A stretch of 64,000 nucleotides of DNA from Deinococcus arboris (GCF_009755355.1 NZ_WQLB01000005.1:1-64000); one strand, 5' to 3'; positions 39,580-49,303 are shown, counted from the stretch's first letter. Notes: generated from the sequence alone by a model not told the origin. Translations and numbers: made by a program.

Positions 39580-40923
39580 ATGACTCTTCCTGCTGGCTGG
39601 CCTGCCGGGCCGCGCCTCCGTGGACCGCTGGCCCCCTGGCTGGGCCACATCCCGGACCTGCGCCGCGACGCCCTGGGGTTTTTGCACCACAGCCGCGCGG
39701 CCTACGGCGACCTGTTCCGCATACGGCTGGGGCCGCGTGACGTGCTGGTGGTGGCCGACCCTGGGGCGGCGCGCGAAGTGCTGATAGAGCGGGGCGCGCA
39801 CTTCCGCAAAGGCCGGGGCATTCAGAAGATGCAGCCGTTTCTGGGCAGCGGGCTGCTGACCGCCGAGGGCGACGCCTGGCGCGGCCACCGCCGCCTGATG
39901 CAGCCAGCCTTTCACCGCGCGGCGCTGGACAGCATGGCGGCCGACATCGTGGCGGCGACCTCTCCCCTGCTGGAGCGGCTGCGGGCGGCAGCAGGCACGG
40001 GTGAGCCGATGGATCTGGGCCGCGAGATGCTGCATGTCACCCTGCGGGCGGTGGCGGCCGTGCTGTTCGGCACCGCGCTGGCCCAGGAGGAACTGGAGGT
40101 CGTGGAGCGCGAGTTGCCTCCACTGCTGACCCGGACTGCCGACCGGGTGCGCTCGCCGGTGGACTGGCGCCTACCCACACCGGGCCAGCGGCAGGAACAG
40201 GCCGCCACCAGGGCGCTGGACACCTTGGTTCACGGGATCATTGCGCGGCGGCGAGCGGCTGGGCCAGGCGGCCACGACCTGCTGGGGCAGTTGCTGGCCG
40301 CACGCGACGAACAGGGCGGCGGCCTCAGCGACGCCGAACTGCGCGACGAGGTCATGACCCTGTTTCTGGCGGGCCACGAAACCACCGCCACGCTGCTGAC
40401 CTTCCTGTGGCTGAGTCTGGCCCAGCATCCCCAGGTCCGCGCCGCCGTGCAGGCCGAGGTTCGCGGCGCCCTGGGGACTGCGGCGCCGTCAGCCGGGCAG
40501 GTGCGAGCGCTGCCCCTGCTGCACGCCTGCCTGCAGGAGACTCTGCGGCTGTACCCGCCTGCCTGGCTGCTGCCCCGGCAGGCGACGGCGCCGGTGACCG
40601 TAGGCGGCGTGCCGCTGGACGCCGGAGCAGAAGTTAGCGTGAACGTGTTCCTGATTCAGCGCAACGGACGGTTCTGGCCCGAACCAAACGCTTTTCGTCC
40701 CGAGCGCTGGGCACAGGTGGGCCGGACTCCCGAGGCCTTCTTGCCTTTTGGCGCCGGGGCGCGGATGTGCATTGGCAACCACCTGGCGCTGCTGGAAGCG
40801 GCCCTGATTGCCGCGCTGGTGCTGCGCGACTTCACACTGGAGGTGCCGGGCGGTGGTCCAGGAGGCCTCACCGCAGGCCTGACCCTCAAACCAGACGGGC
40901 CAGTGCTGGCGACTGTGCACTAG
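39580..40923 (+). CDS. Cytochrome P450
   Basis: Heme monooxygenase, 447 aa. Seen are the I-helix AGHETTAT, the K-helix ETLR (E-x-x-R), the PERW meander and the heme ligand Cys397 in FGAGARMCIG. It resembles the Deinococcus CYP287A-type carotenoid 2-beta-ionone hydroxylase used for deinoxanthin, though that match is from memory. It needs separate reductase and ferredoxin partners, none of which are nearby. CATACT ends five bases before the ATG, indicating a leaderless transcript. It diverges from the carboxylase operon and converges with scoB. Confidence 0.92.
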   Translation: MTLPAGWPAGPRLRGPLAPWLGHIPDLRRDALGFLHHSRAAYGDLFRIRLGPRDVLVVADPGAAREVLIERGAHFRKGRGIQKMQPFLGSGLLTAEGDAWRGHRRLMQPAFHRAALDSMAADIVAATSPLLERLRAAAGTGEPMDLGREMLHVTLRAVAAVLFGTALAQEELEVVERELPPLLTRTADRVRSPVDWRLPTPGQRQEQAATRALDTLVHGIIARRRAAGPGGHDLLGQLLAARDEQGGGLSDAELRDEVMTLFLAGHETTATLLTFLWLSLAQHPQVRAAVQAEVRGALGTAAPSAGQVRALPLLHACLQETLRLYPPAWLLPRQATAPVTVGGVPLDAGAEVSVNVFLIQRNGRFWPEPNAFRPERWAQVGRTPEAFLPFGAGARMCIGNHLALLEAALIAALVLRDFTLEVPGGGPGGLTAGLTLKPDGPVLATVH

Positions 40924-40929
40924 GAGGGG

Positions 40930-40952
40930 TGCCGGGCCGCTCTCACCCGGCA
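40930..40952. terminator. Hairpin between converging P450 and scoB genes
   Basis: TGCCGGG (40930-40936) pairs with CCCGGCA (40946-40952), seven bases after the P450 stop. It could serve both converging genes; no T-run. Confidence 0.55.
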
Positions 40953-41024
40953 TGGTCATTGGAAGTTGCTGCTCAGAACATTTCAGAGTGCGACTGCGCC
41001 CCTAGCGGGAGCAGTTTTATCCTC

Positions 41025-41654
41025 TCAGGCGTGGACAGGCGCGCCGGTTTTAGCTTGCAATTCATCCAGCGTCACGCCGGGGGCCAGTTCGACCAGATGC
41101 AGGCCGTTTTCCGTCACGTCCAGCACCCCCAGATCGGTAATGATGCGGTTCACGACGGCCTGGCCGGTCAGCGGCAGAGTGCAGTCACGCAGGATTTTGT
41201 GGGCGTCCCCTTTGGCAGTGTGTTCCATTAGCACGACCACGCGCTGCACGCCGGCCACCAGGTCCATAGCGCCGCCCATACCCTTGACCATCTTGCCGGG
41301 AATCATCCAGTTGGCCAGGTCGCCCTTTTCACTCACCTGCATGGCACCCAGAATGGCCAGGTTGACGTGCCCACCCCGAATCATGGCGAAACTGTCGGCG
41401 CTGGAAAAGAAGCTGGCGCCAGGCAGCGCCGTCACCGTCTGCTTGCCCGCGTTGATGAGGTCGGGGTCCACCTCCGCTTCGGTGGGAAAGGGGCCAATGC
41501 CCAGCAGGCCGTTTTCGCTTTGCAGCATGACCGACACGCCCTCGGGAATGTGGTTGGCCACCAGGGTCGGCAGACCGATGCCCAGATTCACGTAAAAGCC
41601 GTCACTCAGTTCGCGGGCGGCGCGGGCCGCCATCTCGTCTCTTGTCCAGGGCAT
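41025..41654 (-). CDS. scoB: 3-oxoacid CoA-transferase subunit B, no subunit A alongside
   Basis: Beta subunit, 209 aa, of a class I CoA-transferase that activates acetoacetate or a related oxoacid. The family motif [15 protein letters not shown] is at about 22-36, and the catalytic Glu in [12 protein letters not shown] at 46-57 is present, followed by [14 protein letters not shown]. The start is set by AAGGAGG before the ATG. Subunit A usually lies directly upstream and overlaps; here the preceding gene is nadM instead. With the carboxylase and dehydrogenase nearby, acetoacetate from leucine breakdown is a reasonable substrate. Confidence 0.9.
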   Translation of the reverse strand: MPWTRDEMAARAARELSDGFYVNLGIGLPTLVANHIPEGVSVMLQSENGLLGIGPFPTEAEVDPDLINAGKQTVTALPGASFFSSADSFAMIRGGHVNLAILGAMQVSEKGDLANWMIPGKMVKGMGGAMDLVAGVQRVVVLMEHTAKGDAHKILRDCTLPLTGQAVVNRIITDLGVLDVTENGLHLVELAPGVTLDELQAKTGAPVHA

Positions 41655-41722
41655 AGGCGCCTCCTTGGGGCAGGTTCGCTGGGGAAATCCGCTGGCAGCT
41701 TGCGGCGCGGCGCCCTGGGGTG

Positions 41723-42640
41723 TCAAGCGGGCCGGTCGGCCGCCGGGCCACACAGGCGGCGCAGGATGACGTGGTGATCCTCGAAAAAAGCGCGTGGCCG
41801 GCGCAGGACCGTGGCCAGGTGGTAAGGCCGACTGCCCGGCACAGGCGCCGGGTCCAGCTGCACCTGGGCCACCGCTGGCCACACCAGTGAGCGGGCCGGA
41901 TGGGCGAAGGTGGCGACAGGAGGCAGCAGTGGGTGTCCAGGCGGCTGCACCTCACCCGGTAGGGACAGCAGTCCAGCCCCCACCGGGCCAGCGCGGCGGA
42001 CCAGCCACACCTGCCCGCCGTGCTGGTGCAGATGCAGCACCTCTGTCCTGGGCACAGGGGTCTGGGCCGCGCTCAGGCGGGCCCGCTCGGCCTGCACCGC
42101 CTGAAACTCGGCTTGTAGGCGGTAAAAGGTGGGGGTGTGCAAAAAATCATTCAGGGCCGCTGTCACCCCGTCAGGGAGGTCGCCCGGCACCTGTCCCTGT
42201 CCGAACAGCGCCGCACGGACCGCAGTGGCGTTCAGGTCACCGTGGGCCGGGGCGGGGTCCAGCGTCCATTCGGGGAACCAGCGCAGATAGGTGCTGCTGG
42301 CGTCCTTTTCAAAGCCGGTCAGCACGGTGCTCTGGGTGCCCACCTGGGCCGCCTTCTGCTGCACAGCGGCCCGCACGCTGGCCGCCCAGCGCGCCGCGTC
42401 AAACTCATCGGCCAGCGGGGCCAGGGACAGGCGGTGGGTGGGCGGAAGGCTGGCCCGAATCAGGCGGGCGCGCTCGGCCGCCGTCCAGGGATTGACCACG
42501 CTACGCGCCAGATTGGCGCTGCCCAGCAGCACCAGCAGATGGCTGTGCCGCGCCAGCGCCGTCTCGATCAGGTGCAGATGCGCAGCGTGCGGCGGCTGAA
42601 AGCGGCCAATGAGGACAGCTAGAGTGCGGCCTGGGGGCAC
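41723..42640 (-). CDS. nadM: NMN adenylyltransferase with vestigial Nudix domain
   Basis: Adenylates nicotinamide mononucleotide to NAD. Residues 1-170 show the NadM nucleotidyltransferase: [10 protein letters not shown] near 12-21, with the SSTYLRWFP block. The C-terminal half corresponds to the Nudix ADP-ribose hydrolase of bifunctional NadM proteins: [22 protein letters not shown] and [12 protein letters not shown] all align. However, the Nudix box (G-x5-E-x7-REUxEE) is missing and the alignment simply skips it. The hydrolase half is therefore probably inactive. The gene starts at 42640 and diverges from nadE, with about 60 bases between. Confidence 0.85.
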   Translation of the reverse strand: MPPGRTLAVLIGRFQPPHAAHLHLIETALARHSHLLVLLGSANLARSVVNPWTAAERARLIRASLPPTHRLSLAPLADEFDAARWAASVRAAVQQKAAQVGTQSTVLTGFEKDASSTYLRWFPEWTLDPAPAHGDLNATAVRAALFGQGQVPGDLPDGVTAALNDFLHTPTFYRLQAEFQAVQAERARLSAAQTPVPRTEVLHLHQHGGQVWLVRRAGPVGAGLLSLPGEVQPPGHPLLPPVATFAHPARSLVWPAVAQVQLDPAPVPGSRPYHLATVLRRPRAFFEDHHVILRRLCGPAADRPA

Positions 42641-42687
42641 CGCCCGAGTCTAGAGCAGGCAGGAGGAGGCCCCGTCATCCCCCATGC

Positions 42688-42693
42688 CATACT
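42688..42693 (+). promoter_or_regulatory. -10 element of nadE
   Basis: CATACT ends seven bases before the ATG, leaving no room for a ribosome site. No strong -35 lies upstream. Confidence 0.55.
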
Positions 42694-42700
42694 GCGCCGG

Positions 42701-43543
42701 ATGACCGCTCCGCACGACCTCCGCGCCGTTCTGGCGGTGCAGCCTACCATTGACCCCGCCGCCGAGATTGAGCGGCGGGTGGACTTTTTGTACCGCTACC
42801 TGCAGGCCGCCGGAGCGAGCGGCTTTGTGCTGGGGGTCAGCGGGGGGCAGGACAGCACCCTGACGGGGCGGCTGTGCCAGTTGGCCGCCGAGCGTCTGCG
42901 CGCACAGGGGGTTGAGGCGCAGTGTGTGGCGGTGCGCCAGCCCTACGGCGTGCAGGCCGACGAGGCCGACGCCGAGCGCGCCCTGGCCTTTATTCAGCCG
43001 GACCGCGTCGTGACGGTCAACATCCAGGCGGCCGCCGACGCGGCAGCCAGCGCGGCGGGAGAAGCGCTGGGCGAGCCTCTGCGCGACTTCGTGCGCGGCA
43101 ATGTCAAAGCCCGGCTGCGCATGGTGACGCAGTATGCACTGGCCGGACAACTGGGCCTGCTGGTGGTCGGGACCGACCACGCGGCTGAGGCGCTGACCGG
43201 CTTTTTCACCAAGTACGGCGACGGCGGCGTGGACCTCACCCCCCTGACCGGCCTGACCAAGCGTCAGGGGGCGGCGCTGCTGGCCTGCCTGGGCGCTCCG
43301 CCGGCCACCTGGCAGAAGGTGCCCACCGCCGACCTGGAAGACAGCCGCCCCGGCCTCCCCGACGAGGTGGCACTGGGCGTAACTTACGCACAGATTGACG
43401 CCTATTTAGAGGGGCAGCCGGTGCCTGATGAGGTCAGCCGGCGCCTAGAGGCACTGTTCTGGCAAACCCGCCACAAACGCGCGCTGCCAGTTACGCCCTT
43501 TGACGACTGGTGGCAGGAAGAGACCACGCCACTGCAGGACTGA
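42701..43543 (+). CDS. nadE: Ammonia-dependent NAD synthetase
   Basis: Amidates nicotinic acid adenine dinucleotide to NAD, 280 aa. The PP-loop GVSGGQDST is at 45-53. [23 protein letters not shown] and the C-terminal WWQEE region match the short ammonia-dependent form, without a glutaminase domain. Together with the divergent nadM this is an NAD biosynthesis locus. The transcript is probably leaderless. Its TGA stop is also the first bases of repeat copy C. Confidence 0.96.
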   Translation: MTAPHDLRAVLAVQPTIDPAAEIERRVDFLYRYLQAAGASGFVLGVSGGQDSTLTGRLCQLAAERLRAQGVEAQCVAVRQPYGVQADEADAERALAFIQPDRVVTVNIQAAADAAASAAGEALGEPLRDFVRGNVKARLRMVTQYALAGQLGLLVVGTDHAAEALTGFFTKYGDGGVDLTPLTGLTKRQGAALLACLGAPPATWQKVPTADLEDSRPGLPDEVALGVTYAQIDAYLEGQPVPDEVSRRLEALFWQTRHKRALPVTPFDDWWQEETTPLQD

Positions 43544-43685
43544 TCCGTCTTCCGCTTGATTGCAGCGCAGCGGGGAGAGCACCATCTGCGCCTCCAGATC
43601 GCGGCACTTTGCACGCTCTCCTCCTCGTCTGCGAGTCCATTGGAATTTCACCCAGCATTCTGCTCGGTTCCATCAAAGTCCGTAC
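43541..43685 (+). repeat. Dispersed repeat, copy C (MITE-like family)
   Basis: It starts TGATCCGTCTTCCGC within the nadE stop and ends near AAAGTCCGTAC. It aligns with copy B through TTCCGCTT-ATTGCAGC-CAGC, GAGCACC-TCTGCGC, ATCGCGG, CACCC-GCATTCTGCTCG and the terminal AAGTC-GTA blocks, with one internal deletion. Confidence 0.8.
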
Positions 43686-43695
43686 GAACAAGAAC

Positions 43696-43727
43696 GGGGC
43701 GGCCTGCCAGTGTCGGCGGGCCACCCC
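43696..43727. terminator. Terminator hairpin between nadE and the metzincin gene
   Basis: GGGGCGGCCTGCC (43696-43708) pairs with GGCGGGCCACCCC (43715-43727), imperfect at two positions. It can act in both directions between the converging genes. Confidence 0.65.
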
Positions 43728-43751
43728 CTGAAGAAACGGATGGGTTCGGCT

Positions 43752-45695
43752 TTACTCGGCGTGGTCCGTTTCGGGCACGCTGGGCTGCGTGTCGTTCGAC
43801 GCCACGTCCAGGCGGGGCAGCGCGCCATTGCGGTCGGTCGAGGAGTCGTTCGGGTTGACATAGCCGAAGGTGGGGCGGATGTTGGCCCAGTCGTTGTAGT
43901 CAGCCAGGTAGTACGAGCCGGTCGAGACGGTGCCGTCGCCGTTCACGTCCACCCGGACGCTGGTGTTCACCGCGCCGCTGTTGTTCCAGTCAATCCAGGC
44001 GGTACCCCGATTGATGCCGCTGTTCTCGTTAACAGCCCCCTCGTCTATGCGGCCCCCCTGCCCGTAGGAGTAGTCCATCTTGAAGCTGGTCGTGCAGGGG
44101 TCGTTGTAGGTCAGGTCGGCGCAGCTCTGTTTCCACTGCTTGGCGCGCTCCCACACGCGGTCGGCCGTGTCATCCAAGCCAGCCAGCTGGTAGCTGTAGT
44201 TCATGATGCTGTAGTAGTTGGGCTTGCGGTGGGTGTTCTCAAAGCCGCCGTGGCGCAGGTTCAGGTTGTGGCCGAATTCGTGCATGATGGTCGAGCCCTG
44301 CTGGTTGCCCACCTGGGTCAGGTTGCTGTAGCTCCAGCCGCCCATCGTCACCACGAAGTCGTTGCCCGCAATCTCGGCCACGCCGCTGCTGCCGTTGCTG
44401 CCGTTGGTCTGCTGCGAGTTCCCGATGACGGCGTAGCGGAACAGGTTCAGGCGGTTGATGGCAAAGTTCTTGACCGACCCGGTGCTGCCGTACTTGTAAC
44501 TCAGGACGCCGCTGCACGACGAGGTGCTGAAGCCCAGGCCGATACACGCGCTGTAGCCCACCTGATTGCCGCCGCCCATGTTGTAGTTGGCCAGCGAGAA
44601 CGTCGAGCTGAAGGCAGGGCCGACATCCAGGTGCAGCGCGTAGCCGGCGCGGCTGAACGCGGCGACCATCTTGTCCAGGCCGCTGCGCTGAGGCTGAATA
44701 AACGCCGAGGACGAGTTCATCCAGTCCAGTTCCACGAAGATGTCGCGCTGATTTTGCCGCGCCCCCAGGTTGTACACGTACAGGCCGTTGTACGCCCCAG
44801 AGGTTGAGGTTTCGTAGCTGTCGGGAATGCCGTCGTTGTCGGTGTCGCCGGCCGCCAGCGCCCCCAGCCCCTGGGCACTGGTGGCCGGGGCGGGTGCATT
44901 GTTCGGGGCACCGGGACTGGGCAGCACGGTTTGACTCCAGCCGTCGGCGCTGGCACCGGCCAGACCCTGACGGGGCGTGCGCGCCACCGAGCTGATGAGC
45001 TGCGGGTCAACCTCCGCCACCTGCACGCGCAGGCCACTGCCCGAAGCCGCCAGGCCCGAGCCGAACTGAAGACTATCGGTGACCTGCCCGGCGCGCAGCA
45101 GTTCCACGGTGGCGCTGCGCTGCCAGTAGGGCACGCGGTCACCACTGGCAATAAAGACGGCCTGCGGGCCGTTGGCAGCATTGGGGTCAAGGCGGCCCGT
45201 CACCAGAACGTACTCGCCGGGCGCCAGCACCTGAGAGGGCAGCGCGAAAGTCACCGTCTGGCCCCCGCCCGTCTGGGCGTCGCGGTCACGGCTGGGGGCG
45301 CGCAGCGCATAGTCGCTGAGATTCAGCGGCTGGCCAGTGCCGTTGTACAGCTCCACCCAGCCGCTGGCATCGGCCTCAGGGTTCAGGTTGACTTCCGTCA
45401 GGTTGAGGGCCCCCGTCACCGGCCCCGCCGCGCGGTAGGTCAGGGTGCGCTCGCCGTCGCGCAGCAGGTAGTCACCAGGCACCGTCGCCGTGACCTGGGC
45501 CTGACCATTGCCCGGCACAATTTGCAGGTGGCTGTACTGCGCCGCCGTTCCGGCAAAGGCCCAGTCGCCCGCTGGCAATGTGGCCGCCAGATTGGTGGTG
45601 CCGTCAACTGTCAGCACGTCCGGGGTGCGGCCTGTCTGGCAAGCGGCGAGCAGGACACTGAGGGTCAGGGCGGTGAACAGGTGGGATGGTCTCAT
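43752..45695 (-). CDS. Secreted metzincin-type lipoprotein protease with lamin-tail domain
   Basis: A 647-aa lipoprotein. The signal MRPSHLFTALTLSVLLAAC has a lipobox (LLAAC) with lipidation expected at Cys19. A lamin-tail-like domain follows (LNLTEVNLNPEADASGWVELYN, near 95-180). A DTDNDGIPDSYETS calcium-binding stretch precedes the catalytic part, where HEFGHNLNLRH at about 472-482 is the HExxHxxxxxH zinc site and SIMNYSY is the Met-turn. A second DVNGDG calcium loop lies near the C-terminus. GGAGG lies before ATG 45695. It is probably a cell-surface protease of unknown target. Confidence 0.85.
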   Translation of the reverse strand: MRPSHLFTALTLSVLLAACQTGRTPDVLTVDGTTNLAATLPAGDWAFAGTAAQYSHLQIVPGNGQAQVTATVPGDYLLRDGERTLTYRAAGPVTGALNLTEVNLNPEADASGWVELYNGTGQPLNLSDYALRAPSRDRDAQTGGGQTVTFALPSQVLAPGEYVLVTGRLDPNAANGPQAVFIASGDRVPYWQRSATVELLRAGQVTDSLQFGSGLAASGSGLRVQVAEVDPQLISSVARTPRQGLAGASADGWSQTVLPSPGAPNNAPAPATSAQGLGALAAGDTDNDGIPDSYETSTSGAYNGLYVYNLGARQNQRDIFVELDWMNSSSAFIQPQRSGLDKMVAAFSRAGYALHLDVGPAFSSTFSLANYNMGGGNQVGYSACIGLGFSTSSCSGVLSYKYGSTGSVKNFAINRLNLFRYAVIGNSQQTNGSNGSSGVAEIAGNDFVVTMGGWSYSNLTQVGNQQGSTIMHEFGHNLNLRHGGFENTHRKPNYYSIMNYSYQLAGLDDTADRVWERAKQWKQSCADLTYNDPCTTSFKMDYSYGQGGRIDEGAVNENSGINRGTAWIDWNNSGAVNTSVRVDVNGDGTVSTGSYYLADYNDWANIRPTFGYVNPNDSSTDRNGALPRLDVASNDTQPSVPETDHAE

Positions 45696-46156
45696 GACAA
45701 CCTCCAAAGAGATAAAGGTGGGGGCCACCCACCCGGCCTGCCAGAGGGAAAGACCGGGTGGAACAGGTTGGAAACGCTCAAAAAAAGGAGAAGAAGGTGT
45801 GAATTCAGTGTAGGCGGAGGCTGTGTAGCGTCCGTTTAGTGTCTGACTTACACTTAGGGGGAGAAAATCGGGAGTCTGGGGGCAATCTAGACAGCTTCCC
45901 CCCAGGGAGGCCCCCAAATACCCCCGTCCCCGGCAGCTGACGAGGATCGACCTCAAGGTCTGGAGCAGCGCTTAAGCAATCCTGAGCAGCGAGCGTCCTG
46001 CTGCCGTTGTCGTTTGCAGGCTTGACCTCATGGCAGCTGCCCACTCCACCCCAGGGAGAACAACACGCCCTTTAGTGCCGTGGGCGCCGCTGCCTCTTTC
46101 GGTCACTCCCCTCGTCGGTTGAATGACATGGCCCTCAACCGAGCTGGATGCCGACC
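45696..46156. other. 461-base gap upstream of the metzincin gene
   Basis: It holds the metzincin promoter and leader. TACACT on the minus strand (45807-45812) is a possible -10, though no -35 match stands out. An AGTGT-N7-ACACT partial palindrome near 45838 could be an operator. No gene is seen; small ORFs on either strand lack support. Confidence 0.5.
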
Positions 46157-47797
46157 TCAGTGCCCTTCCGGTGCCTGGGCCTGGCGGCTCAGTTCTTCGT
46201 TGACCTGCTCGGCCCACCAGGAGCCGCTGCTGGGCAAAAACAGCCGCCCCCCAAGCGGCTCGGCCCCGGCCCGCACCCGCTGCACGTCCCACTGGAGGCG
46301 AAAGGTGGTTTCCAGGCGGTACTCCCGGCTGCGCGGGTCATACAGGACATGCAGTTGCGGCACCACCCGCCCAATTTCATGGCGCACCTGATGAAACTGG
46401 TTCCGCGCGGCAGCGGCGGGCATCTCCTCGAACACGTCTGCCAGAATGCGGCCAAGCGACGCCGAGCGGGCCTGCATCAGGTAAGCGATCAATTCCAGAG
46501 CCCGGCGCATGGGCACGTGCACCGGCTGGCCATCCACCAGCAGCCGCTCAGCCCCCAGGGTCACGACTTCCAGCACCGGCCGCCCCAGGTCCCCGCCTTC
46601 CAGGTGGCCAGCAAGGCACGCCTGCAGCTCGGGCAGCAGCGGCCACTCCCGGGCCAGGAGATACGGTCCGCGCAGCCGCGCACACAGCGTTTTCAGGGTC
46701 AAGGCGGCACTCTGAAGCCCGGCCTCGTCGCCCCGGCGGCGGTAGGCCTCGCACAGCTGCAACTGCGCGGCGGCGGCGTCCAGCGGCAAATCCATCGCCT
46801 GATGCACGTCACGCGCCGTGGTCAGGTCGTCCAGCAGCTCTGGCGTGACTGGATGGCCCAGGCGCAGCAGACAAGCTGCGCGCCGCAGCGCGAAGCCCTG
46901 CTGGTGTTCCTTGGACTTCAGGGCGTGCAGCAGTTCTGCGGCGCGCAGCAACTCGGCCTGGCACCCCGCCTCGTCTTGCTGCCAGGCCAGGAGCGTGGCG
47001 GTGCCCAGGCGCGCCCAGAACTCCAGGTCCTGATTCGCCCGCTCGTAGGCCGCCGACGCCACCAGCGTGAACTCGCGCAGCGCCTGAGACAGCTGGCCCG
47101 CCGCCAGGTAATACCGCGCCCAGTGATACCGCAGCTGATACTGTGCGCGCGCCTGAGGCAGAGCATCCAGGCGCCGCAGGCTAACCAGCGCGTCGTTCCA
47201 GCGGCCCAGCGACAGCAGGGCTTCGAGTTCAATCGCGTGTAGGTAGAGCCGCGTGACCGACTGCGGGTCCAGCTGCGCCCGCGCCTGCCCCAGCGTGACC
47301 AGGGCGCGCGGCAGGTCCCCGGTGTACATCTGAAACTCGGCGACCTGGATCAAGAGGGGCGCGCGGTAAAAGGCCAGCTCATCCTGGGCCGCGTCCTGAA
47401 GGTGCTCCCAGGCCCGCTCGGCGTGCTCCAGCCCCTGCCGGTACGAGGAGGTGTAGGCCAGGAGGCGGGCGCGGGTGCGCCACCACAGGGCGCCGTCCAG
47501 CGCCGACCGCAGGTCTGAACGCCCGGCGTCCAGCCGCGCCAGCGCTTCATCCGGGCGCCCCAGAAACAGCAGCACGCGCGCCAGCTCGGCGGCGGCGCCC
47601 GACACCCCGGCGGTGGCCAGCACCTGCACGGGGCGGTGCGCCTCATGTTCGCGGCGCAGCAGCATCAGGGCGCGCAGCGCCCACAGCCGGTCGCTGTCTG
47701 TGGGCGCTGTCAGGCGCGTGAACTCGGCCCAGGCCTGCTGCGGCTCTCCCCTGAGGACCGCCGAGCGGACGCCGCTGGCCACCCCCGGCGCACTCAC
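46157..47797 (-). CDS. TPR-type transcriptional regulator with C-terminal winged helix (SARP/MalT-like plan)
   Basis: About 546 aa. The bulk (residues about 20-400) is a chain of helical TPR-like repeats. The last 150 residues resemble an OmpR/SARP-type winged helix (LELIAYLMQARSASLGRILADVF, then FHQVRHEIGRVVPQL). This order, sensor repeats first and DNA-binding domain last, is like MalT rather than the usual SARP order. Start GTG 47797 has GGAG eight bases upstream; TTG 47839 is the longest alternative. It lies just upstream of the metzincin gene on the same strand, which could be its target. Confidence 0.75.
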   Translation of the reverse strand: MSAPGVASGVRSAVLRGEPQQAWAEFTRLTAPTDSDRLWALRALMLLRREHEAHRPVQVLATAGVSGAAAELARVLLFLGRPDEALARLDAGRSDLRSALDGALWWRTRARLLAYTSSYRQGLEHAERAWEHLQDAAQDELAFYRAPLLIQVAEFQMYTGDLPRALVTLGQARAQLDPQSVTRLYLHAIELEALLSLGRWNDALVSLRRLDALPQARAQYQLRYHWARYYLAAGQLSQALREFTLVASAAYERANQDLEFWARLGTATLLAWQQDEAGCQAELLRAAELLHALKSKEHQQGFALRRAACLLRLGHPVTPELLDDLTTARDVHQAMDLPLDAAAAQLQLCEAYRRRGDEAGLQSAALTLKTLCARLRGPYLLAREWPLLPELQACLAGHLEGGDLGRPVLEVVTLGAERLLVDGQPVHVPMRRALELIAYLMQARSASLGRILADVFEEMPAAAARNQFHQVRHEIGRVVPQLHVLYDPRSREYRLETTFRLQWDVQRVRAGAEPLGGRLFLPSSGSWWAEQVNEELSRQAQAPEGH

Positions 47798-47936
47798 GCG
47801 CGGCGGCTCCACTGACCTGACCTGGACGGCACCCCTCAACGATAGAGCGGCGCGGCCTTCTCCGGGCAGCCGCGTCTATGCCAAGCATCAACCAAACAGC
47901 GGTCTATCTAAGCCACGTCACTTTGCCAAACGAGAG

Positions 47937-47969
47937 GGAGGCGCCATGGGACTGACCCTTGACGCCTCC
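47937..47969 (-). terminator. Hairpin downstream of ctpA
   Basis: GGAGGCG (47937-47943) pairs with CGCCTCC (47963-47969), about 20 bases after the ctpA stop. The minus-strand flank is CTCTCGTTTGG. Confidence 0.5.
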
Positions 47970-47986
47970 TACCCCGACTCTGCGGC

Positions 47987-49303
47987 TTACTTCAGCAGGT
48001 CGTAGGCTTTTTTCAGAATGGCGTCGGTTTGCAGGTCAACCACCGCTTCACCCTGCTGGGCGCTGCGGGTGGGCCGCTTGATTTCGCCGGTGTAGGTGAA
48101 CTTGCCGTCCTTGTCGGCGGTCACGGTGACTGGCTTGCCCTCGACAGTCAGGGTGATCTTCTCGCCGGGCTTCACGCCGCTGCCGGTGAAGTTGACGGGC
48201 GTGGTAAAGCGAGTGTCCTTAACCACTACATCGGGCGTGATGCCCTTCTTGTGAATCTGGCGGCCATTGGGCGTCAGCCACTCGCTGTTCACGATGGCCG
48301 CCTTACCGCCGTCCGGCAGGTTGACGGGAATCTGGGCCACACCCTTGCCGAAGGTCTGCTCGCCCACGATGGTGGCCTTCTTGGTGTCCTGCAACGCCCC
48401 CGACACGACTTCACTGGCACTGGCGCTGTTCTTGTTCACCAGCACCATCAGCTTGCCGGTGTAGTCGGTGGTCTGGCGCCGGGCGGTCCCAAAGACCTCA
48501 GTGGCCTTGCTGCGGTCACGCAGGCTGACGATGGGGCCACTTTGCAGGAACTGGTCCACCACTTCCACGCCGGCGTTGAGCAGGCCCCCGCCGTTGTCAC
48601 GCAGGTCCAGAATCAGGCCCTTGACGTTCTTCTTTTTCATATCGGCCACGGCGGCGCTGAACTGCTCGCTGACCTTCTCGTTGTAGAAGGTGTTCAGGGC
48701 GATATAGCCCACGTTGCCGGGCAGCACAGTGGATTCCACACTGACGATGGTGACCGGCTGGCGCTCCATCTTGACGGTGTAGGGTTTGCCGTCACGGGCA
48801 AAAGTCACGGTGACGGTGGTGCCCCGCTCGCCGCGAACCAGCCGCACAATCTCGTTCAGCTTGGCGCTGGTCACGTCGGTCTCGCCAATCTTCAGGAACT
48901 GGTCGCCAATCTGCACGCCCGCGCCCGACGCTGCGCCGCCCTTGTAGACGTTGTCAATCTTGCCGCCTGAGCCGTCCGTGTTGGCCGCGACCAGCTGCAC
49001 GCCGATGCCGAAGAACTCGCCCTGCAGGTTGGCGGCGTCAATGGCGTTGTCTTCAGGCTCGCTGTAATAGGTAAATTCATCGTCCAGGCTGCCCAGAGCG
49101 CCTGTAATCGCGCCGCGCAGCACCTTTTTCTGGTCCACCGGGTAGAGGTACAGACGGTTGAGGTCGCTCAGCAGTTGCAAGAAGGTGCGGCCCTCGGCGG
49201 TGCTGCTCAGGTTCGCCTGGGTGTAGCCGCCCATTTGCGCGTAGGCGACGGCGGCGGTCGCGCCCAGCGCGGCCAGCGTGACAGTCAGACGTTTGGCGTT
49301 CAC
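47987..49303 (-). CDS. ctpA: S41 family C-terminal processing protease
   Basis: Exported serine protease of the CtpA/Prc family, 438 aa. A short N-terminal signal-like segment (RLTVTLAALGATAAVAYAQ) is followed by the GxLDDEFTYYS region, a PDZ domain (GIGVQLVA to about ERGTTVTVTF), and the catalytic core with DLRDNGGG, the Ser in NSASASEVV and the Lys in EQTFGKG. Start GTG 49303 (VNAKRL) is preferred because TATCTT ends seven bases upstream, the leaderless pattern; the longer TTG start at 49336 would hide the signal. It diverges from ftsE, an arrangement that suggests shared wall-turnover control. Confidence 0.9.
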   Translation of the reverse strand: MNAKRLTVTLAALGATAAVAYAQMGGYTQANLSSTAEGRTFLQLLSDLNRLYLYPVDQKKVLRGAITGALGSLDDEFTYYSEPEDNAIDAANLQGEFFGIGVQLVAANTDGSGGKIDNVYKGGAASGAGVQIGDQFLKIGETDVTSAKLNEIVRLVRGERGTTVTVTFARDGKPYTVKMERQPVTIVSVESTVLPGNVGYIALNTFYNEKVSEQFSAAVADMKKKNVKGLILDLRDNGGGLLNAGVEVVDQFLQSGPIVSLRDRSKATEVFGTARRQTTDYTGKLMVLVNKNSASASEVVSGALQDTKKATIVGEQTFGKGVAQIPVNLPDGGKAAIVNSEWLTPNGRQIHKKGITPDVVVKDTRFTTPVNFTGSGVKPGEKITLTVEGKPVTVTADKDGKFTYTGEIKRPTRSAQQGEAVVDLQTDAILKKAYDLLK

